Part shown: piece after piece, positions 33,254 through 44,540 of the stretch
How positions within the stretch are numbered: position 1 is the first letter of the stretch
Layout: each line of letters begins with the position of its first letter
NCBI GenBank assembly: GCA_001414485.1
Contig: LLEY01000015.1
Coordinates: 1 to 64,000, forward strand
From: Calycina herbarum
Lineage: Eukaryota; Ascomycota; Leotiomycetes; Helotiales; Pezizellaceae
Direction: 5' to 3'
Length of the DNA stretch: 64,000 nucleotides
Notes under the pieces: model-generated
Seen by the model: the letters and a program-made list of their open reading frames with translations, nothing else
What the model was told of the DNA's origin: nothing
Databases searched by the model: none
Position numbers and translations under genes: made by a program

Positions 33254-36200
33254 ATGAGAATCGGGTGTCTTCAGTTCGCTCCCCAGGTAAATCCTGCGAT
33301 ATCCAGAAAACACTGTAATTGTAGTGTCCAGAGCTCCTACTAACACGTTGAAAAGATTGGTGATGTCGACAATAATCTCAATCGAGCAGATGCCGTTCTG
33401 AGCAAGGCAAATCCCAAGAATCTGGATCTTTTAGTACTTCCAGAGCTCTGTTTTTCGGTCAGTCAGCTTCCCTCCCCTCTTGACATTCTGCTGCGGGGCA
33501 TCGGGAATCCCCTCAACTCAAACAAATCGGTCCCGGGTGCCGCAACCCTCATAGAATTTGGCCATTAATTGAGCCCTCGTTTTCCCATTATTCGGGAACG
33601 CGTGCTAATGGTGCTTTTAATAATAGGGCTACAACTTCCGATCGCTGCAGCACATTACTCCCTTTCTCGAACCCACCACGTCCGGAATAACCTCATTATG
33701 GGCGCGAACCACGGCTTTGAAGTACAACTGTATAGTGACGGCTGGGTACCCGGAGAAGGTGGACGTGAAAGCAAAATGGCCCGCATCTCCCGAATACTAT
33801 AATTCTGCCATCACTGTAAATGCCGAAGGCGAAACCGTCGCGAATTATCGAAAGTCCTTCCTCTACTATACCGACGAGACCTGGGCTTTAGAGGGTTCGG
33901 GATTCTACAGCGGCCAGATTGAGGGCCTCGGAAATGTGGCAATGGGGATTTGCATGGATCTCAAGTAAGTTGGCCTATGATCGATCGCGATATGCATGGC
34001 GTTGTGGGTGGAATCTTGAAAAGCATATACCTCCGGAGGGCACCGAGGTGGTGTTGGTTGTTTCGACAGCCGCCAGCCCATATTTTGTTCTGCTCTACAC
34101 AGTAAAATAAGGCTCGTCGCAGCTCTCTCTTTTTTGAGCCATTTTGGAATTGAATTCAAGATAATTTAGAAAACATGGCTAACATACTCTTACAGTCCCT
34201 ACAAATTCGAAGCGCCATGGAATGCTTGGGAATTCTCCTACCACATTCTCTACAAAAAGGCAAACTTGGTTGTCATGTCCATGGCATGGCTCACTCGCGA
34301 AGATTTCACCACCTTCAGTCGCGCACCACACGACCCAGACATGGAAACGCTCTCTTATTGGCTTTCTAGGCTTGAGCCATTGATTAGAGCAGAAACAGTG
34401 GGTGAAATCATCGTGGTAATAGCAAATCGATGTGGATCTGAAGACGATGTTGTGTATGCTGGGACCAGTACCGTTTTGGGAATTCAGTCTGGTGAAGTTA
34501 AAGTGTATGGTATTCTTGGTCGCGGTGAAAAGGAACTTTTGGTTGTCGACACCGACAGACGACCCAAAGCCAAGCTCATATCACAGCCAAACTCGGCTGC
34601 ATCAACCGCTACTGATACCACTGCCTATTCCCATGCAGATACGGAAGCCTCTAGATCAACCGGCTACACCTCACCCGATGATGAGGATATGGCAGACTAT
34701 AACGATGGATACAGTTCCGTCTCTGGAAAACACACCAAGAATCCTTCAATGTCTTCTTCTGCCGCCACATCATCTGACGATGAGAGTTATTATCGAAGCG
34801 TGTTGAATTCCGCAGCAGGTCAAACACCATCCCCACGATTCCCTGTCACCCCGGACTTGACCCCAACATCCCCCAGGAAACGTGGAAGAGTTCCAGGATC
34901 GCCCAACTCCCCAGATATTACTCCCACCTCTCCTCAAGTTAGGGGAAGAACTCGAGCTCGTGCAGACGATTTCGTTTCTCAGAAGCCAGGTTGGGTATAT
35001 CCCGAAAAGAAATCACCACTCAATACCACCGACAACAAGCCACCCCGAACTTCATCCAAATCTGGCAAATCTTCGTCAAAAACAAGAAGTCGAACCCGCG
35101 ACCGTACGTTAGAAGGTGTTCGTGATCGTATTCGCGAACGTACCAGGGAGCGTACAGAAAAGGAACGCGCTTTTCAGTCTCAAGATTCTCATTCCTCGAA
35201 ACTCACTCACCCCTCTTCTCCCCAGAAAAGAGACCGTTCAGAGAAGCGAGCTATTCCCTCCCCCAAAGATGTCCCGGCAATGCCCAATCATCATCTGTCG
35301 CCACAAAAGAGAGGCCGCACTCGAGAGCGTTCCCAGCAACCCCCTTCTGATCTGTTATCCACGGAGACATACTCTTCCCAGCTCAACCAGGATTCAATCT
35401 CACAAAAGAGAAGTCGGACTCGAGATCGCACGAGGGATCGCACGAGGGAACGAACAAGAGAGCGCACCAGAGAACGTCCAAGAGAACGCACACAAGAAAG
35501 AACTCGAGGCCGTACCCGTGAGCCCACAGAAAAGGAGCCTATTCCAGTATCAATGGAGCGCCCCCTTTCACCGAAGCGCGATCGTACCCGAGAGAGGGCT
35601 GAGAAGCAATCACCCCTTCTTTCCAAAGAGGTCTATTCTCCCAAGCTCAGCCAACCTTCTTCTCCTCAAAAAAAGACCGTTAATGGGGTTGGCAATCGGG
35701 ATAGTGGGGAGAACGCACCTATTCTACTCTCGCCCCATACTTACTCGCCTCGCGTTTCTCCCAAGCAAACACCTGCCACTTCTCCCCGATTGGCACCCAC
35801 CGCTGCGTCAAATGCTCTTAAGAATGCCACTGAGGCCGTCGAACCAAAAATTGCCGTTGTTACTCAGGGACTAAAGTCAGAGTCAAAAGGAAATTCCCCG
35901 CTTACGGCTATGACCAAGTCGCCTCTGCCTCCGGATTCTATTGATACGGAACACTACCAGACACCATTCACGAGTAAGACTCTAGGAACTCGAAGCGAAC
36001 ATGTGTCGAGTCGACCGAGGAGTGCGTACTGGTAAATATTTGTCAATTGACATTTTCACGTTTATATTTGTTTCCTCTTATTTTTTTTTTTCATTATTGC
36101 AGCGAGGTGTTTTGGGAGAAATTTCGGGAATCGGGAATACCAAGGTCGATCGATGTTTTTGGGGCCTGGAGTTTGGGGATCTTTTATTGGAGAGTATTAT

Positions 36201-36265
36201 ACCTGGGATTTGGGGGTCTTCTATTGTGGTGTGTAAATCAGTGGGCTTTTTATATAGGTGGATAG
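33254..36265 (+). CDS. NTA1: NTA1-type protein N-terminal amidase with long Arg/Glu/Asp-repeat tail
   Basis: Exons 33254-33286, 33356-33457, 33627-33964, 34196-36031, then probably 36103-36265; introns are GT-AG and phase-consistent. The nitrilase fold is clear, with the catalytic triad Glu41 (VLPEL), Lys121 (YRKSFLY) and Cys154 (GICMDL). NTA1 enzymes deaminate N-terminal Asn and Gln to Asp and Glu, feeding the Arg/N-degron pathway. The enzyme domain ends near residue 300. A disordered tail of about 400 residues follows, with SPQKR-type Ser/Pro motifs and a run of RTRDRT/RTRERT repeats (about 35400-35540). Without the last intron the protein ends SAYW at 36035 (770 residues). With it the protein is 823 residues and gains a Trp/Leu/Gly-rich hydrophobic end that could insert in a membrane. 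Confidence 0.88.
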
Positions 36266-37979
36266 GAAATTAGGGGAGGTGGCGGGGTTCATTTTGAGGG
36301 GCGTGGTAATAGAGGGAATGCATGAATGAAGATGTTATATAAGGCTTGGATTAATATTCACGATTTTTGGTGACGCTATGCGATGCCGGTGATGTCTACA
36401 TGTACTTCTACTTTAGAGGCGTGAACAGAGTTTACTGAGGACACTTGGTTTTTAGGTGATGTGTTCTATGGTGTTCCGCAATACGAGGTATTGCGCAAAT
36501 AGACGTCTATTTGCGCAATTTCCATCTATTTGGATAATAGACTAAGTAATTCCGCGATTATTTTTACTAGTCTAATTGCCCAATTAGACTAAGAAAAATG
36601 TAGTAAATTTAAACTCCTAAATATAAAAATGAAGCTATTCCCAGCTTACTTTTTCGGCTTACGACCAGCCCCTAGTCTTGCCCCCCCTCTACCCCCCTTT
36701 TTAGCTAGCTTCTTTTAAGGAGGCGCACGTGCTGTCTTCTTTACTCTCTTTACTCTAGCTACTTCTTCCGCCTCTTTAGCCTCTCTATCACTTATAATCA
36801 CTTTAATAGGCTTATTATCACTTATTCTCGCCCTCTTTCGCTTACGCCCTACTCTTTGTATCCTAGAGAGTGCTCCACGCCTATTGGTCAGTTGCTACGC
36901 TACGCCTAGCTTAACCTTAGGCTGCTTTTGTATATTAGATCTTATAAAGAGGGATATATACTAGGGGGGTTAGAGATTTTCCCTATTAAGCTCGTGGTGC
37001 TGATATCTCCTACTTAAAAGTCTATGCTTGTACGTTAATTAGTAGCTGCTAGGATAATGATTGTTAACTCGGTAGAATATACGTATTAGTTCGGTCTTTA
37101 GCCGAAGTTATAAAGGGATAAGAAGTGTAACTATAGCTCCTTTTGTAAAAACTTCAGCTGCTTTAAGAGTGTTTTTTGCTAGCATTCTCTCTCTTACTTG
37201 TTTATTCTTTATAGAAACTCGTTTCTCTATCTTAGAAAGTATTAGAGCTTTAGTCTCTAGAGCTATATTAGTATCTAATACTTCTTCTTCTTCGGGCCTA
37301 CTAAGAAGTTAGTAAAAGAGAGGTAAAAAGAGGGGTAAAAAGAGTGGTAAAAAGAGAGGTAATATATACGTATATAGGCTAAGCACTAGAAAGCTAGTAA
37401 GGCTTTCTACTAAACCAGGCCTCAAAGGGAGTAACGTAAGCTAGGAGTACAGCAGTAGGTATAAGGTTAATAACTTCTTAAAGTTCTAGAAGTAGTGAAA
37501 CCCACTCTTAGAAGCTGCTAGCTCAGTCTATATAGAACGTAGAGAGACGAGCTTTAAATATGCTATTTACCTTCTCTATACTCTCCTAGGTTTGAGAGTA
37601 ATAGATACGACCGCGAATCTACGTAATAGGTAGATTTTGTAACTTATATAGTACTATAAGCTCTCTCTTAAACTTAGTACTGCTATTGTAATAGAATTTA
37701 TAAGAGGAACTGTTATTCGAGATCTAGTAGGCTATAAAATGATTAGTTTTTATTAAGTTAAAGTAAGGTAAGAATATACTAATAGCCTCGGTAATAGTCT
37801 TACTCTCCTTATTCTTTAGAGTGTATAGCTATATATATCTTAAGAAGTGATCTTTAATCTAGAGGATCTACTTAAAGCTTTATAATTCGTTATATTTAGA
37901 GAAGAAGAGTAGATCAGGTTAAGAAGTAAAGTCTATAAGATCTATATAGACTCTATTAAGGCAACGACGTAAGGTAATT

Positions 37980-38211
37980 TATTACGATCTATATCTGAAG
38001 GCAAAGGTATAAGAGTATATATGTATATATTCGAGAATTTAAAGCTACAGTTCTAAGAACGAGGGAATACGGAATATATACCCTACGAAAAAGAGGTATT
38101 CCTACTAACTATAAAGAGCCTTTAATCTCGTTATAAATCCGTCCAAGCGTTACGGCTCTGACGGTCACGTGTAGGACCGAGAATCACGTGTTACGGACCA
38201 GCGCCGTAACA
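37980..38211 (-). repeat. Solo LTR (family A), RIP-altered
   Basis: Nearly identical to the LTR at 3691-3922 over about 232 bp and in the same orientation. It is inserted upstream of the integrase reading frame. The outer end TATTACGATCT is a C-to-T-altered form of the TGTCACGAACC end seen at 23809. Two CACGTG sites lie near 38166 and 38185. No exact target duplication could be read. Confidence 0.85.
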
Positions 38212-38232
38212 CTTTTCACCTACCGACATACT

Positions 38233-41200
38233 GAAAAAAAAAACTTTACAAAAAGCGAGAACCAAATTTTTAAAATTAAACAGCGAAAACTACATCTAGC
38301 AGTCCTCCTTTTGGTCAATTGATAAGCCTGAGCTTGTGTGCATCGCCTAGTGTAATATAGGCATCATAGTAACACCGTGGCCTTAAGTGACAGCATAGCC
38401 TAACGATATCCGCGAGTATGCTACACACCTTAGCGATTACCTTAGGAAAGCACTTGCCTATATCGAATCTAATAGAGACTAGCTAGTGCTAAAGCCCTCT
38501 ATTAAAAATATGATCGCGTCTATAAGCGTCTTTATCGCCAAATTCTAAAGCACTCTAGACGTTAGAACTATTATGTAAGCTATTGCGACTATCTAAAATA
38601 ACCTCGAAACCACGGTAGATATAGTATAATCTATAGCGATAAGAGTCTAATAAAACACAGTTATATACTAACAGGCCGTTATACTTAGCTAGGAGACTAA
38701 CTAAGTAGTAAAGGAAGCTGCTAAATCGAGAAGAACAACTGCTACACTTATATAAGAGACGAACAACATAGCGAAAGCAATAAACGATACTATAAAGGCT
38801 ATCTAGACCGTACCATCCCCTAAAGCTTTATATACGTTAGTATTAAGTAGCAATACCGTCCTACTAAATAAGCTAATTATAATCTCTATATAAACATCTT
38901 CATTTATCTAAGTATAACGTGAGATTATTATAAAGATTATAGACCTATCTACTATTGAAAGTCTCTATATAAAAAACCCCTGAAACCTATAGAACTACGT
39001 TGATCAAGCAATTAAACAGAGTAAAAACCAACATATTAAACAGATATATATTATATCTACTAACTAATTAAAGAGTGGAGACCTTAGTATTAAAACATTA
39101 AACAAAAACGAAGCAAATGTACTAAAGTAATTTATAAATGACTAGATTAATCGAATTAGGAGAGGCATAAACATATAACTACTAACATATAGGGTTCTTA
39201 TATACGGGATTAGAACAAGTATAATAGATATAGAGAAGTTCGATAAGATTAAAGCAGAGCTACTATATAACAACCGACTATTTATACTAAACGCAGATAT
39301 TAAATACATCGGATGGTTATCTAGAGCTACCTATATAAAGACAGCTTTAACTATCATAGTTAAGTTTACTAGCCTAGAAGACGCGAACAAAATCATTGAT
39401 AAGGGCCTTATTTAGTAAGGCAAGGTGTTTTAATACGAGAGATATGATAGGCAGTGCCGACTAAAGCAATACTATAAATGTTAAAGATATAGCTACATCG
39501 GAACCTAGTATAAAGCGAGCACAGCATGTAGCTATTGCGCAGAGGCGTACAACTCGAAAGATTGCCCGACAAAGGTCGACAAGACAGTGGCTAGGAAGTG
39601 CGCCACATGTCAAGGAGCACATAAAGCGTGGAATAATCGATACCTAGTCTAAAAAGTCGAACTTGTGAAAGTAAAGGCAGCATATAACACTCGACAACTA
39701 TACTATTTTGTTCTAACTATAAGACAAAAACAGACGAACGAAACCTTTACTTTTAGTATAGTAATAGTAGAGCTAAACAGAAGTTAGAGAGGGCGACCAA
39801 GCTCTACCGCTGCTAGTATAATACCTATAATACAATTCCCTACCCCTGGTAGGCAGAGTACCAGAAGCAAGTTACCGACGAAAGGCAGAGCACTAAAAAG
39901 GATTAATATAGGGAACATATTAAATAGTATATAGGACGAAAACGAGGACATCGTTATAGGAGAGAGTAGTTAGAGATTAAGAAGACCATACGTGCCCTTA
40001 AGGCAAGCGCTAGAATCAATTACAACGAACTTAATACTTAGCTCCTAGCTTGATTCAGAGGAGTTATAAGTTATAACAACAGTAGCCTAAAAATACTATA
40101 GTATAATATTATAAAATTAAAGGACGTAGTAATAGCCTTACTATTACAAGACCTGAAGATTCAAGAATACGATATCCTAGCTCTCTAAGAGCCGTAGAGG
40201 AACCCCTTTTCTCTGACTACTTATAACCTAACCTTATACATCTTTTAACTATGCTCTTCTAAAGATAGTAGAGAAACGCTAGCAAGGGTATACTTCTTTA
40301 TTAACAAGAAGATTAACCTATATAAATAGATATTCACAGAACATACCCGAGACCTAATTATACTAGAAATTACTATAATAAACGAACCTATAGACGAAAC
40401 AACAAAGATTATAATATATAATATATATAATCCTCTAAGAGGAACGGAACATAGAACGAGCTGTCTACTACAGCTTTAAGTAGCACTATTAACACACTAA
40501 GGCGAAGAACAGGTCATCCTAGGAGACTTTAACCTACATTACGAACTCTAGGGCGGACTAGTAATACACGAAAGAGACCTAGAGTCCGAGGATCTAATTA
40601 ACATCATTAACGAATTTCAGCTCAGCAGCATCCTACTAGCAAACATAGTCATATATAACGATAAAAACGCGTAAACGTGTATCAACCTCTGTTACAGCAT
40701 ACAAGATCTCGTAGATAAAGTCATTATATATAGAATAGACGAGAGAATAGATTACAACTCCGACCATCTTCTAATCATAATTCATCTAGACCTTAGAACG
40801 ATAAACCGACTATAGGAAGATATACGAGACTAGTCTAACACTAACAAGAAAGAGCTCCGGAAAAGACTATTAAAAGAGCTACCTATACATCGTTCTCCTA
40901 AAACCCGGACCGCGGTAGACAGATATATAGAGGAAGTAATAACTGCTCTATAATCAGCTATCAATCACGCTACACCCCTGAAAAAGTGGTCCCTAAGGGC
41001 AAGAGCTAGCTAGACAACAGAATGTAAAGAGATATAAGCACAAGTTAGAAGGTTAAAACAATAGAATAGCCGATTGTACACAGAGGAGAGCTAGGAGGCC
41101 TACCGAATAGCCCGCAACTAAAAGGGAAGAGTAATATATAGACACCTACGTTAAGGATTCAGAGACAAGATAGAAAGTGCGATAGAAAGCCTAGAGAGTA

Positions 41201-44200
41201 TATAGAAACTAGCAAAGTAGGCTAGAAATCGTAGCGAGATAAGAGCAGTAATAACAACTCTGATACTTAAAGATCCTACAACACACGCGGAGTACAAAGA
41301 AGCACAAGACAAAGTACAACTTCTTAAGACAACCTTCTTCCTAACCCCACTAGAACTAGACTTATAGGATATAAACGAGGCTATATACTAAGACCACATT
41401 CTATTCCTAGACATTACAGAGAAGGAAGTACTTCAGATAATCACTACAACACGTCTAATAAAAGCCGCAGGACCAGATAGTATAATAAACCGGATCCTTC
41501 ATATTACTGCTACCCAAATAGCCCCGCACCTTACAAGGATATTTAACTAGAGTCTTCGCCTAGAATACTGCCTAATACATTTCCAGCAGTCTATAACGAT
41601 TGTCCTCCGTAAGCCTGGCAAAGACGACTATACTACACCTAAGTTATACCGACCAATCGTATTAATAAACACTATTAGCAAGGTCATAGATACTATTATC
41701 GTAAAGAGAATTAGTTACATAATAGAGGTACATCAACTACTTCTAAACACTCACATAGGAGGACGGAAGAGAAGATCAACAGAGTACACTATATATACAG
41801 TTATCGAAAAGATCTATATAGTATAGAATTTACTCTAGCCACAGGTAGCAAGTCTTCTTCTTCTCAACGTCTCCGGGGCTTTTAACAACGTGTTACACGC
41901 AAGGCTACTTCACAACCTACACAAGCGTAGAATAGACGAAAGAACAGTTAGATAGATAGCCAGCTTCTTAGCAGACTAGAATACAGCTATAACCTTCGAT
42001 GTATTTAAATTAGACACCTACTAAATAATAACAGGCATTCCTTAAGGCTTACTACTCTTACCGATACTATACCTATACTATAATGCCGATCTAATCGACA
42101 TCTATAATTAAGAAAACAATACCCTTACAACAGGATATATCGATGATATCGTAATCCTATAGTAGGGAAACTCAATAGAAGAGACATACAAAAGCCTAGA
42201 AAGGACAATAGAATAGGCTATAATATAGGTAGAGACATATATCAGTGTTCGCCCTAAGCAAATTCTAACTCACCTACTATATAAGAAAGAGGCAATTACT
42301 AAACATAGACTATAAAATACAAGTAGACTAGATAGAAGTCCACCCTTAACCAAGTTATAGATACCTAGGTATTATACTCGACATAGTATTAAACTAGAAA
42401 CAATATATATAAGATACTAGAACGAAAGTATCAAAGTCTATTAGCGTAATAGGCAGCCTAGCTAGCTCTACGTAGGGAATGGGAATTACCTAACTTAGAA
42501 GGATCTATTAAGCAGTAGTTATCCCGTAGATGATATACGGCTGTTCTATATAGTTAGTTATATAGGAGCGCGGAGAAGGCTACACTTTATAAACAATCAA
42601 TTCTCTTAAAAAGCTATAAGCAAAAGCGGCTAGAACTATAGGAGGGGCGTATAAAGTAACATCAGGTCTAGCCCTAGACGTAGAACTATACCTCCTCTTA
42701 ATAGAACAGCAGATCTGGAAGGCTAGTACTAAGACGATTGGAAGAATCCTTACCATAGATAAAATACCAGCCTTAGAAGAGTTCCGATCATATAGTCTAA
42801 ATTAAGAGAGATAGAGACTATATACAAGTCTACTTAGACACATTTACAGACGCCTCTACCAACGTCGCAGCCTAACAATTACAGAATAAGAGACAATCCC
42901 ACCATATATTATACTACTATAGTGGCGAGAACCGAACATTTTAATTACATTAGATGTAGAAATAGCAAAGATATAATATAAGAACTTCTTAAAGCACCCC
43001 TTAAACAGTCTTTTCATCTACACAGATGGAAGTGGCATAGACAATTACATAGAGGCTGCCGCAGTATTGCCCTTGAACAGATGTATAAAGATGGCGTATA
43101 TAGGAAATAGCGAAACGTTAACAGTATACGCCGTAGAACTTTAAGGCATTAAGCTAGCTCTCTAGATTGCGGTCTAGGATTAAGAGAGAGGGAACGAAAG
43201 AAACAAAGTAGTTATCTTTATAGATAATTAGGCGGCTATTAGGACACTCTAGCACCTAACCGGCAGATTAGGCGCATATATAGCTATCGAGGTAGTCGCC
43301 CTAATAGACAAACTATAGAACTATAGAATCTAGGTCGAGATAAGATAGATCCCGGCTTATATAGGCATTTGGGGTAATAAAGCAGTAGATAAAGCGGCCA
43401 AAATTACAGCAAAATCATAATTAGAGGGGAATTAGGGAAACCTAAACGTTGTATAGCCTAAGACATACCACCTACAAGCAACTTTAAAGACGTAGACTAT
43501 GAGATAGACAAGAGCCGAGTAGGCATACAAGTGGGACCTAGAACTAAGAGGGAGAGCCACATATAAATACACTTAGAAGCCGATATATAAGATCCTACAA
43601 CTCTATCGGAGGCTAAAGAAGTGGCAAAGCTCTCTATTGATCCAGATATGTATAGAAAAGATAGGATTAAGAGACTTCCTCTGGAAGAGGAACGTACCTG
43701 GGTATAATAATCTAGGATATGAATGTAGAGAGGGACGACAAACTGTAGGACATATTATATTAAGATGTCGAAAATTCAAAGACCTACGACAGAGGGAATT
43801 TGGGGGAAGAAGGTGGTTAGACCTGAAGGCAATCTTAAACGAGTCGAAAACAGCTACAAAGGTAATAAGATTTATAGAACAGACGTAACTCTTTAGGCAA
43901 TTTAGGAGTTGTAGTACAGTATAAAGAGACGAAGTGGAACGCTGGGGGGAGACTGAAGGTATAAGGACACGAGATGGCTAGTAGAAGCGGCAGCTAAGGA
44001 ACCTAATATATTTCAAAAAGATTAAGTAAAGCACTTCTTTTACACTTTGTATATAATAGTAGATAGAAGCCAGACCGTCCAGTGGAGGAGGCTGCTGGTC
44101 ACTGTATAGTGATGAAGTGAAGTACGCTTACCAAATGCGGTAAGCGTACTTCGGCAGCTGCGCCGAAGCTGGACCACTCCGGCATAGCCGCCCTACGGCG

Positions 44201-44237
44201 GGCGGCTGGAACCGAGTATGAATAAATCAATCAATCA
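38233..44237 (+). mobile_element. Tad1-like LINE, RIP-degraded, with 15-bp target duplication
   Basis: Flanked by perfect copies of ACCTACCGACATACT (38218-38232 and 44238-44252), with a 3' tail of AATC repeats just before the right copy. In order: gag-like CCHC cluster at about 39430-39610 (ending KCATCQGAHKAWNN), an AP-type endonuclease signature LGDFNLHYEL near 40520, reverse transcriptase with NTHIGGRKRRSTEY near 41745, LLLLNVSGAFNNV near 41860 and GYIDDIVIL near 42140, RNase H start YTDGSGIDN near 43020, and a terminal CX3-type zinc segment (YECREGRQTVGHIILRC) near 43710. This is the Tad1-clade order. Dozens of TAG/TAA codons make it inactive. Confidence 0.88.
44119..44152 (+). other. 14-bp perfect hairpin in the LINE 3' untranslated region
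   Basis: GAAGTACGCTTACC, loop AAATGC, then its exact complement. It is followed by a GC-rich CCGCCCTACGGCGGGCGG stem and then the AATC tail. This segment is visibly less RIP-damaged than the coding part. In LINEs such 3' structures can be what the reverse transcriptase recognises; for this element that is inference. Confidence 0.65.
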
Positions 44238-44540
44238 ACCTACCGACATACTTCTAAACCTTAGTAAATATAAAGAAAGTTAAATATTACTACTAGGTAT
44301 CTATTAATCTTATATCTAAGTTTTAAAAAAGTTTTAACTATTCTTTATTAGGCAGGTAAAGTGGGAATAGCCTCAAATAAGTGCTAGGAGTAACGTAGAG
44401 AGAGTTTTGAAAAAAGTATATTTGATTAAAATCGCGGTATTAGACACCCAATTTGGGCCATCTATTGGTTTGCGCAATCCAGAATTTATTGCCCAAATAG
44501 ATTAGTCTAATTGCGCAATACCTCGTATTGCGGAACACCA

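Larger units (their letters stand above)
36469..44540 (-). mobile_element. Integrase-type DNA transposon with TIRs, hosting an LTR and a LINE
   Basis: Ends TGGTGTTCCGCAATACGAGG are inverted copies (about 32 bp; 36469 onward and back from 44540) flanked by TA. The minus strand between 37920 and about 37360 reads as a retroviral-type (rve) integrase core: DLLFFSKYNEL, KDHF-RYI-LYTLKNKESKT, then IEKVNSIFKARLSTFYID and TPFEAWFSRKP. Stops fall where Trp or Gln is expected. TPFEAWFGRKP-like ends occur in Ginger/KRBA2-type integrases rather than in Tc1, hAT or pogo transposases. Downstream (about 36890-36640) is a Lys/Arg-rich tail. Removing the LTR (37980-38211) and the LINE with its duplication leaves about 1.8 kb. 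RIP-damaged. Confidence 0.7.

Noticed and set aside
35291..35626. 111-codon minus-strand ORF with RSLVRSLV repeats
   Set aside because: Antisense reading of the RTRERT repeat tail of the amidase.
35116..35874. 252-codon plus-strand ORF
   Set aside because: Shifted frame of the amidase tail; no start context or motifs, and the main frame continues through it.
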